The notes below the pieces were generated by a model that was not told where the DNA came from, did no database searches, and was given only the letters and a program-made list of their open reading frames with translations. A stretch of DNA of 5,203 nucleotides from Thermotogae bacterium (GTDB taxonomy: Bacteria; Thermotogota; Thermotogae; B3-G13). The DNA lies in assembly GCA_015486095.1 (NCBI GenBank), contig WFSK01000024.1, forward strand, positions 1 to 5,203. The letters are read 5' to 3'. Below, piece after piece: positions 1 to 5,203 of this stretch (positions within the stretch are counted from its first letter, which is position 1; every line of letters begins with the position of its first letter). The position numbers were made by a program, and so were the translations under genes.

Positions 1-1
1 G

Positions 2-1729
2 ATAATATTCCTTATCCTGATAATCATTCAGTACATAGTGATAACGAGAGGAGCAGAAAGGATAGCGGAGGTCGCTGCGAGATTTACGTTAGATGCAATG
101 CCTGGTAAACAGATGAGTGTGGATGCTGATTACAACGCGGGTATCATAACGGAACAAGAAGCACGTAATAGGAGGATGATGATCAGACGAGAGGCTGATT
201 TTTATGGTGCTATGGATGGTGCTTCTAAATTCGTCAGAGGAGATGCCATAGCTTCCATAATAATAGTCTTCATAAATATATTGGGTGGCTTGATAATAGG
301 AGTTATGATGCAACATCTGTCCTTCTCTGATGCCGCAAAGACTTATACGTTATTAACGGTAGGGGATGGTTTGGTAACACAGATACCTGCCCTTTTGGTC
401 TCTACTGCTACGGGTTTTGTAGTGTCAAGAGCAGCATCTGAGTCCAATTTAGGAAGGGATGTTACGGAACAACTGTCATCCCAACCAAGAGCCTTGATCC
501 TAACCGGAATCTCCATTCTATTCTTGGGGATCTTCACTCCCATTCCAGTGGTATCGAGTTCACTGATAGGTATCGCCACTATATTTCTTGCACTGTCTAT
601 ACAAAGGAGACGGAGGTTAGCTGAAGCCCCTGCAGGTCCGGAAAAAGCAGGTGGTCCTCCTACTCCTGCTGCCCCCATGATCTCAACACCAGAGGAAGTT
701 TCTGATATAATACAAACGGATATATTCGAGGTAGAGATAGGATACGGCCTCATACCTTTAGCTGATCCTCAGCAGGGAGGAGATCTCTTAGATAGAATAA
801 CCATGATCAGACGTCAGATAGCCTTAGAACTGGGATTGGTTGTCTCACCGATAAGGGTGAGGGATAGCATGCTCCTTAAACCCAACGAATATGTTTTCAA
901 GTTAAAGGGAGCTGAAGTAGCGAGATATGAATTAATGGTGGACAGATTTTTGGCTATGAATCCAGGGACAGCAACGAAGAAGGTGGAGGGGATCCCCACA
1001 AAGGAGCCTGCCTTTGGACTCGAGGCGCTGTGGATAACTGAGGAAGATAGAGAAGCAGCAGAACTCGCGGGATACACCGTTGTCGATCCTCCCAGTGTAT
1101 TTGCTACGCACCTTACCGAGGTGATAAAGCGTTATTCCTATGAATTTCTCGGGAGAAATGAAACGGAGATGTTGATAAATGGATTAAAGGAGAAGTATGA
1201 GAGCCTTGTGAACGAAGTGATTCCCGATATTCTTAAGATACCGGATGTACAAAAGATATTACAGAATCTCCTAAAAGAAGCGATACCCATAAGAAATCTG
1301 CCTACTATATTTGAGGTCTTAGCAGATTACGGACGTAAAACCACCGACCTCGATCTGCTAACAGAAAAGATAAGGCAAAAGATGAAGCGATTGATAACGA
1401 ATATGTACAAATCGGATGATGGGAAACTCCATGTTATAACATTGGACCCTGCTCTGGAAAAGCAGTTGACCGATGCGATAACAGGTGAAGAAGAACAGCG
1501 TTTCCTGAATATAAACCCTGAAGTGGCTCAAAAGCTGATAGATAATATAAGTAAGAGTGTGGAAGAGACGATAAGAGGTGGGTACCAACCGGTATTGTTA
1601 TGTTCTTCATCATTGAGAAGATATTTGAGAAGATTGACAGAAAAACCACTATATATGGTTCCCATCATGTCTTATGCTGAGGTAGCAGAAGAAGTCGAAG
1701 TCGTAACCTCAAGTGTGGTGAGTCTATGA
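2..1729 (+). CDS. flhA: FlhA, flagellar type III export gate protein (5'-truncated by window edge)
   Basis: Inner-membrane subunit of the flagellar export apparatus; its cytoplasmic domain docks substrates and chaperone complexes. The reading frame is open from base 2 and the residues before the GTG at 38 are already FlhA-like membrane sequence (IIFLILIIIQYIVI), so that GTG is an internal Val and the true start lies upstream. 575 residues are visible; full FlhA is about 680-700, so roughly 110-120 N-terminal residues are missing. Seen, numbering the partial product: the FHIPEP signature RIAEVAARFTLDAMPGKQM at 20-38, the conserved READFYGAMDGASKF at 63-77, a membrane segment near 82-103, GDGLVTQIPALLVSTATGF at 121-139, a hydrophobic pair at about 163-200, an Ala/Pro/Gly-rich linker at about 206-226, then the cytoplasmic domain with PIRVRDSMLLKPNEY (283-297), VARYELMVDRFLAMNPG (306-322) and GYTVVDPPSVFATHL (357-371). 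The C-terminus, with LRRYLRRLTEKP and VPIMSYAEV, is complete. The stop overlaps the flhF start by 4 nt. Confidence 0.97.
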   Translation: MIFLILIIIQYIVITRGAERIAEVAARFTLDAMPGKQMSVDADYNAGIITEQEARNRRMMIRREADFYGAMDGASKFVRGDAIASIIIVFINILGGLIIGVMMQHLSFSDAAKTYTLLTVGDGLVTQIPALLVSTATGFVVSRAASESNLGRDVTEQLSSQPRALILTGISILFLGIFTPIPVVSSSLIGIATIFLALSIQRRRRLAEAPAGPEKAGGPPTPAAPMISTPEEVSDIIQTDIFEVEIGYGLIPLADPQQGGDLLDRITMIRRQIALELGLVVSPIRVRDSMLLKPNEYVFKLKGAEVARYELMVDRFLAMNPGTATKKVEGIPTKEPAFGLEALWITEEDREAAELAGYTVVDPPSVFATHLTEVIKRYSYEFLGRNETEMLINGLKEKYESLVNEVIPDILKIPDVQKILQNLLKEAIPIRNLPTIFEVLADYGRKTTDLDLLTEKIRQKMKRLITNMYKSDDGKLHVITLDPALEKQLTDAITGEEEQRFLNINPEVAQKLIDNISKSVEETIRGGYQPVLLCSSSLRRYLRRLTEKPLYMVPIMSYAEVAEEVEVVTSSVVSL

Positions 1730-2952
1730 AATTCAAGAAATACGTTGTAAGAGATATGAAAGAGGCATTGGTGCGAGTGAAGCATGATCTCGGGGAAAAT
1801 GCCGTGATCCTGTATACACGTTATGTGCGAAAGGGAGGATTTATGGGATTATTCGGTAAAAAATATCTGGAGGTAGCCGCCACAGTAGACGAGAAGGGGA
1901 AAAGGGAAGAGAGTAGCACGCTTACAAAGACGAAGCCAGCGGAAAGCAAAGAACACAAGCTCAACATCTATGATCTTCAGCAAATCGTTTCAAAGAGAGG
2001 AAGAGATGTACACAAAACGAATACCGATAGAGGTAGTAATAGAGATGATAGAGAAGAGTTGAGACGAGAGCTAAACGATATAAAGAAGATATTGACTGAC
2101 ATGAAATCGAGATTGTATATGAAATCTGTCGATGAAAGCAAACTCACTGGCAAGATAAGAGATGTAAGGAATAGATTGATCGAACAAGGAATAAAAGAGG
2201 AGATCATCGAAAGGATAATAGATAGAGTAAGCTTAACGGTAGATCCCTCTGAGCTAAGTGATCTGGAAACTTTGAATGGAAAGACTTTAGACTATCTATC
2301 AGCCTTCTTCAAGGTTACCGGACCGATAAGCTTGAAGGAAAACTCTCCAACTGTGGTGATCTTCGTTGGAGCAACTGGTGTCGGAAAAACTACCACCATT
2401 GCGAAATTGGCTGCGGATTATTACCTTCATAGAAAGAAGAAAGTGGGCATAATAACCATAGATACGTATAGAATCGCTGCCGTCGATCAACTCAGAACTT
2501 ATTCCAACATATTGGGTATTCCTATGAATGTAGCTTATACACCCAAGGAATTGGAGGAATCCTTAGAAGCGATGAGGGGAGAAGACCTCATATTGATAGA
2601 TACGGCTGGAAGAAGCCAAAGAAATTCTATGCACATGTCAGAACTGAGAGTTTACGTAGATATATGTAAACCCGATGAGATATATCTACTCCTAAGCGCA
2701 ACGACCAAATATTCTGATATAAAGGATATAGTGAAGAAGTTTTCAGTATTGGGAGAGAGTAAGTTGATCTTCACTAAATTAGATGAAACTACAACTTTTG
2801 GAAATATCCTCAACACCGTATATGAGTTCGATAAATCTCTGGCTTACGTAACAACTGGCCAAAATGTTCCCGATGATATAGAAGTCGCGGAAGTAAATAA
2901 GTTATCTCATTTAATAATTTACGGGCCAAAGGAACATATGGAGGCGAAATGA
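1726..2952 (+). CDS. flhF: FlhF, SRP-type GTPase for flagellar placement
   Basis: Third member of the SRP GTPase family, after Ffh and FtsY; it acts at the membrane and directs where, and in many species how many, flagella are assembled. 408 aa, a normal length. The N-terminal B domain (about 1-60) starts MKFKKYVVRDMKEAL and contains GLFGKKYLEVAA (41-52). A charged, low-complexity linker follows (about 57-120), then a helical N domain (about 115-205). The G domain carries the P-loop GATGVGKTTT (215-224), DTYRIAAVDQLRTYS (246-260), DTAGRS (292-297), TKLDET (350-355) and the closing TTGQNVPDDIE (376-386). All GTP-binding motifs look intact. The ATG overlaps the flhA stop as ATGA, and a GGTGAG at 1717-1722 is a close, modest ribosome-binding site, so translation is probably coupled to flhA. 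flhG follows with another 4-nt overlap, matching the known FlhF-FlhG functional pair. FtsY or Ffh are excluded by the B domain and the flagellar context. Confidence 0.97.
   Translation: MKFKKYVVRDMKEALVRVKHDLGENAVILYTRYVRKGGFMGLFGKKYLEVAATVDEKGKREESSTLTKTKPAESKEHKLNIYDLQQIVSKRGRDVHKTNTDRGSNRDDREELRRELNDIKKILTDMKSRLYMKSVDESKLTGKIRDVRNRLIEQGIKEEIIERIIDRVSLTVDPSELSDLETLNGKTLDYLSAFFKVTGPISLKENSPTVVIFVGATGVGKTTTIAKLAADYYLHRKKKVGIITIDTYRIAAVDQLRTYSNILGIPMNVAYTPKELEESLEAMRGEDLILIDTAGRSQRNSMHMSELRVYVDICKPDEIYLLLSATTKYSDIKDIVKKFSVLGESKLIFTKLDETTTFGNILNTVYEFDKSLAYVTTGQNVPDDIEVAEVNKLSHLIIYGPKEHMEAK
2940..2944 (+). promoter_or_regulatory. Shine-Dalgarno for flhG, inside the flhF 3' end
   Basis: GGAGG lies within the last codons of flhF. 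It is 4 nt before the ATG at 2949 and 7 nt before the ATG at 2952, so it favours the second ATG by spacing. The choice changes only one N-terminal Met and leaves the DQAKGLR element untouched. Confidence 0.6.
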
Positions 2953-3821
2953 TGGATATTAACCCACGAATTGATCAGGCCAAAGGCCTTCGAGAAGCGA
3001 TGATGAGAAATACAGAGATCGTTGTTTTCTCCAGTGGTAAGGGAGGAGTTGGAAAATCCGTGGTGGCGACCAACTTCTCACTGGAATTAGTTAAGATGGG
3101 GAAAAAAGTTCTTCTATTAGATGCAGATATAGGGCTTGCTAACGTTGAGATCATGTTAGGAGTAGTGCCGACGTACTCTGTAATCGATCTCATCAAAGGA
3201 GAAAGAAGTCTTGAAGAAATAACCCTTAAAACAGAATATGGATTAGAACTGCTTAGCGGGGGAAATGGAGTAGCAGAAGCCGTGGACATGACTAAAGAGA
3301 TGAGAGAATATATCCTCGGAGAATTGTCGAAGATATCATTCAAAAATGATTATGTGGTCATAGATACAGGAGCAGGAATATCGAAAAACGTTGTGGATTT
3401 CCTTCAATTTGCGGATAGAGTTTATGTTATCTTAACGATGGAACCAACCTCGATCACGGACGCATATACTCTTATAAAAGTGATGAAACTCCATAGCATA
3501 ACCTCACGTATCTACCTGATCTTGAATCGCGTTGAAAATGTAGCCGAAGGGAGAAAGATATTGGATCGTTTAAGGATAGCGATAAAACGTTTTTTAGACG
3601 TGAATATAGACGGTTGTTATTTTATCCGGGAAGACAAGATGATCCCAAAGAGTATAAAGGACCAACAACCTTTAGCGCTTACGAAAAATCGCTCATTGGC
3701 CCTTCTCTCGATAGACAAGATCGTATCCGATCTTTTAACGGGTGATCGAGGCGTGGTCTCGAAAAAGGGCTCTCTTCCTGAGCGATTGTTAAGATTTCTT
3801 GGTATCATAAGGAAGGGTTAA
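2949..3821 (+). CDS. flhG: FlhG (YlxH/FleN), MinD-like ATPase controlling flagellar number via FlhF
   Basis: MinD/ParA-type P-loop ATPase that, in the family, stimulates FlhF GTP hydrolysis and limits flagellar number. 290 aa from the first ATG, a usual length. Near the N-terminus DQAKGLR (9-15) fits the DQAxxLR element by which FlhG activates FlhF. The deviant Walker A is GKGGVGKS (30-37), with signature Lys31 and Lys36. LLLDADIGLANVE follows (55-67), and the Walker B region reads VVIDTGAGIS (136-145), the DTGAG form typical of FlhG. The last residues, LPERLLRFLGIIRKG (276-290), look like the amphipathic membrane-targeting helix. Two ATGs stand back to back at 2949 and 2952. The first overlaps the flhF stop as ATGA; the second sits 7 nt after a GGAGG (2940-2944) and has the better spacing, so the product may lack the first Met. 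Other MinD-like ATPases are made unlikely by DQAxxLR and the flhF neighbour. Confidence 0.96.
   Translation: MMDINPRIDQAKGLREAMMRNTEIVVFSSGKGGVGKSVVATNFSLELVKMGKKVLLLDADIGLANVEIMLGVVPTYSVIDLIKGERSLEEITLKTEYGLELLSGGNGVAEAVDMTKEMREYILGELSKISFKNDYVVIDTGAGISKNVVDFLQFADRVYVILTMEPTSITDAYTLIKVMKLHSITSRIYLILNRVENVAEGRKILDRLRIAIKRFLDVNIDGCYFIREDKMIPKSIKDQQPLALTKNRSLALLSIDKIVSDLLTGDRGVVSKKGSLPERLLRFLGIIRKG
3809..3817 (+). promoter_or_regulatory. Shine-Dalgarno for the first pilZ gene
   Basis: The purine run AAGGAAGGG overlaps the final codons of flhG and ends 6 nt before the ATG at 3824. That spacing is good and supports this ATG as the start, and suggests initiation partly independent of coupling to flhG. 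Confidence 0.7.
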
Positions 3822-3823
3822 AT

Positions 3824-4441
3824 ATGGCAAAAGGGATCTTAAGGATTGGAAAAACCTTGATCATCAAGGATAATGGGGATAACGATACGATGTGTGGGCG
3901 CATAGAAAACATAAATATAAAGAATTCGATGTTGATCGTTTCTTCCCCCTCTACCTTTAAAGTCAATAAAGGACAAAGGCTTTCAATAATGATCCCGACG
4001 ATCGAAGGGATGTTTAACTTCGATGCCGATTTGATCGATGTATCGAAGGAACCCAAGAACGTGAATTTGATCTTAAAATTACCACCAAAGCTGATAAGAA
4101 TTCAAAGAAGGCGAGCAACGAGAATACCTTATCTAACACGAATAATGTTACTCACGGAAAAGGGTAGGACGATCAAAGGTATAACCCTCGATGTGAGTAC
4201 CATAGGAGTGGGGATCCTGAGTGAAGAAGGCCTTACGAAAGGCGATAGAATTATGTTATCCTTCTCCTTGAAACCCATAACCGAAATAAACGCGCTCTCT
4301 GCTGTCGTTGTCTGGATAGGAAGGAAAGATCCTCATATAGATAAATATTCTTATGGGTTAAAATTTGAAAGTATGAACGAAACTACTAAGGATGCGATAC
4401 AGAAATTCGTTAATCTCAAATTAGAGAGTGTGAATCTATAG
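3824..4441 (+). CDS. YcgR-like PilZ-domain protein 1, probable c-di-GMP receptor
   Basis: 205 aa, cytoplasmic: no signal peptide or membrane segment is visible. An N-terminal beta-rich YcgR-N-like domain (about 1-90) precedes a PilZ domain (about 93-200). Both c-di-GMP motifs are present: the Arg element in IQRRRATR (93-100, with R96 and R100 in RxxxR register) and DVSTIG (123-128, D/NxSxxG). YGLKFESM (177-184) is the usual late PilZ strand. In the family, such proteins bind c-di-GMP and act on the flagellar motor or other outputs. The protein ends soon after the PilZ core (AIQKFVNLKLESVNL) and lacks the Arg-rich tail helix of its neighbour. It starts 2 nt after the flhG stop behind a strong Shine-Dalgarno. 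T. maritima has a PilZ gene at the matching place, as I recall. Family and ligand are well supported by motifs; the exact target (motor brake, export or other) cannot be read from the sequence. Confidence 0.88.
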   Translation: MAKGILRIGKTLIIKDNGDNDTMCGRIENINIKNSMLIVSSPSTFKVNKGQRLSIMIPTIEGMFNFDADLIDVSKEPKNVNLILKLPPKLIRIQRRRATRIPYLTRIMLLTEKGRTIKGITLDVSTIGVGILSEEGLTKGDRIMLSFSLKPITEINALSAVVVWIGRKDPHIDKYSYGLKFESMNETTKDAIQKFVNLKLESVNL

Positions 4442-4443
4442 CC

Positions 4444-5121
4444 GTGGTCTACTTCGAAAGAATAGAGATAAGTAGAGCTATAAAGCCGGGAATGAGATTA
4501 GATATAACAGTAGATGCAGAACCGGAGATAAGTGGGAATTATAAGAGTATCGTGAACGATGTATATCCGGAGAATTCGATCATGAAGATCGGCATGCCAT
4601 CCGTTAAAGGTATATTCGTTCCTATTCCAAAAGGAACTCGTATGCATATAAAGGCGTCTGAAGGACAGAATCTTTATGAATTCGACGGATTAGTCATAGA
4701 AAAAGGAAAAGATGAAGAAGGATTTTACGTTCTATTCGTTAAGACTCCCAATTATGTGAGAAGAATTCAAAGGCGAAATTTCGTCAGACTGAAGATCACA
4801 TTAGAAGGCAAATACAAGAGATCTACAGCGGAATTCTGGCATTCCTTTAAAACCATAGATGTGAGCGCAGGAGGTATGTCTTTTTTAACAGAAGAACACC
4901 TATTGGACTCGGAGATAATCCTGGTAGATCTAGAATTTGAGGAAGATTTAGAACTCAAAGAACAGCTCACCAAGATCGTTCGGAGGATAGAAAAAAACAG
5001 AGCGGATAATCTTTTGATATACGCAGCTCAGTTTCTGGATATAGAATCAGAGATCCAAGATGAAATAGTAAGATACATATTTAGAACACAAATGAGATTA
5101 AGAAGAGAAGGAAAGATATAA
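4444..5121 (+). CDS. YcgR-like PilZ-domain protein 2, probable c-di-GMP receptor
   Basis: 225 aa, cytoplasmic. The N-terminal YcgR-N-like domain (about 10-103) is followed by a PilZ domain (about 106-215). The RxxxR motif lies in RIQRRNFVR (107-115, R111/R115), and the second motif is DVSAGG (139-144). The tail EIVRYIFRTQMRLRREG (207-223) matches the C-terminal helix common in YcgR/YpfA/DgrA-type proteins. The GTG at 4444, 2 nt after the previous stop, is the first standard start after the in-frame TAA at 4411; the next in-frame ATG (4492) would remove 16 residues. No convincing Shine-Dalgarno precedes it; GAGAGTG at 4424-4430 is too far (13 nt), so translation probably relies on coupling to the upstream gene. 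It is a paralogue of that gene: the two align through NSM/NSI, RIQRR, DVSxxG and EEGL/EEHL, and share short identical DNA stretches at matching places. A role in c-di-GMP control of motility is inferred from family and location. Confidence 0.88.
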   Translation: MVYFERIEISRAIKPGMRLDITVDAEPEISGNYKSIVNDVYPENSIMKIGMPSVKGIFVPIPKGTRMHIKASEGQNLYEFDGLVIEKGKDEEGFYVLFVKTPNYVRRIQRRNFVRLKITLEGKYKRSTAEFWHSFKTIDVSAGGMSFLTEEHLLDSEIILVDLEFEEDLELKEQLTKIVRRIEKNRADNLLIYAAQFLDIESEIQDEIVRYIFRTQMRLRREGKI

Positions 5122-5158
5122 GATATAGGTTATAAAAGTTCTAGTGAAAGGAGGTACG
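5122..5158 (+). other. Short leader between pilZ 2 and the last gene
   Basis: This is the longest gap between genes in the window, apparently non-coding if the last gene starts at or after 5159. It holds an in-frame TAG at 5126-5128, a GTG at 5144 in frame with the last gene, and the Shine-Dalgarno. No GC-rich hairpin with a T run is present, so I see no intrinsic terminator. A TATAAA at 5131-5136 has no recognisable -35 partner, so I do not call a promoter. Confidence 0.5.
5147..5155 (+). promoter_or_regulatory. Perfect Shine-Dalgarno for the last, partial gene
   Basis: AAAGGAGGT is fully complementary to the usual 16S rRNA 3' end and is the strongest ribosome-binding site in the window. 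No ATG, GTG or TTG lies at normal distance downstream: the only candidate close by is a CTG at 5159, and the first ATG is at 5183. Its presence shows that a gene starts here even though the start codon is uncertain. Confidence 0.75.
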
Positions 5159-5176
5159 CTGTACAACAGATACAGC
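5158..5176 (+). promoter_or_regulatory. Small hairpin between Shine-Dalgarno and first ATG
   Basis: GCTGTA (5158-5163) and TACAGC (5171-5176) are perfect inverted repeats around the 7-nt loop CAACAGA. The 6-bp stem contains the CTG at 5159. If formed, it would loop out 19 nt and leave 9 nt between GGAGG and the ATG at 5183, a normal spacing. The stem is short and could be chance. Confidence 0.35.
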
Positions 5177-5203
5177 AAAGTTATGGAAGATCTCTTGAAA
5201 AGA
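5159..5203 (+). CDS. 5' end of a further gene (3' cut by window edge), possibly cheC
   Basis: Only 15 codons are visible, reading LYNRYSKVMEDLLKR. This frame is open to the window end from just after a TAG at 5126; one other frame closes at a TGA near the end and the remaining frame has no start. Start options are CTG 5159 (4 nt after GGAGG, rare codon), ATG 5183 (proper spacing only if the 5158-5176 hairpin forms) and GTG 5144 (upstream of the Shine-Dalgarno, least likely). I list the CTG so that the widest well-placed extent is covered. Identity is not provable from so few residues. The DLLK stretch resembles the beginning of CheC proteins, which open with a DLLKE-like helix before a GNIGAGNA-type motif, and cheC follows the pilZ gene in Thermotoga as I recall. 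fliA is the other obvious candidate. Confidence 0.45.
   Translation, partial: MYNRYSKVMEDLLKR

Noticed and set aside
38..40. GTG as the start of flhA
   Set aside because: The frame is open upstream to base 2 and encodes FlhA-like membrane residues, so this is an internal Val in a gene cut by the window edge.
343..753. Minus-strand open frame of 136 codons
   Set aside because: It lies wholly inside flhA, whose conserved motifs fill the + frame, and the reverse translation shows no recognisable domain.
848..856. ACCGATAA-like sequence as a sigma-28 promoter -10 element (similar one near 2320)
   Set aside because: No TAAA-type -35 element at the required spacing, and both sites fall inside well-conserved coding sequence.
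2975..3343. Minus-strand open frame of 122 codons
   Set aside because: It is antisense to the Walker A and DADIGLAN region of flhG, has Ser/Leu-rich shadow composition and no ribosome-binding site that I could see.
5131..5136. TATAAA as a promoter -10 box for the last gene
   Set aside because: No -35-like element about 17 nt upstream; an AT-rich hexamer is expected by chance and the gene appears to belong to the operon.
5154..5164. GTAC-GCT-GTAC inverted repeat
   Set aside because: Four base pairs around a 3-nt loop is too weak, and it competes with the longer GCTGTA/TACAGC stem.

Overview
The window is a compact run of flagellar genes, all on the + strand and packed end to end: flhA (5' end cut off by the window edge), flhF, flhG, two tandem PilZ-domain genes, and the first few codons of a further gene. 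flhA/flhF and flhF/flhG overlap by 4 nt (ATGA). The next two junctions have 2-nt gaps. This points to one polycistronic transcript with translational coupling. I see no promoter, terminator, RNA gene, mobile element, CRISPR array or long repeat, and the window is coding almost throughout.

Organism: the DNA leans AT-rich, the coding strand is purine-rich, Ile is mostly ATA and Arg mostly AGA/AGG. The order flhA-flhF-flhG-pilZ resembles what I recall from Thermotogota such as Thermotoga, where cheC, cheD and fliA follow. A Thermotogota-like, possibly thermophilic, flagellated bacterium is my best guess. This is inference; no marker gene in the window settles it.

Layout: 2-1729, FlhA, the inner-membrane export-gate subunit of the flagellar type III secretion system. 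1726-2952, FlhF, an SRP-type GTPase that helps set where flagella are built. 2949-3821, FlhG, a MinD-like ATPase carrying the DQAxxLR element that stimulates FlhF, plus a C-terminal amphipathic membrane-targeting helix. 3824-4441 and 4444-5121, two YcgR-like proteins, each with both c-di-GMP-binding PilZ motifs. 5122-5158, a short leader with a perfect Shine-Dalgarno. 5159-5203, the start of another gene, perhaps cheC.

Together the genes couple flagellar assembly (FlhA export gate), control of flagellar position and number (FlhF/FlhG pair) and probable c-di-GMP control of motility (PilZ pair). The families are well known and I found no undescribed system. The points most worth a second look are the tandem, diverged PilZ pair and the odd start region of the last gene, where a small hairpin sits between a perfect Shine-Dalgarno and the first ATG.
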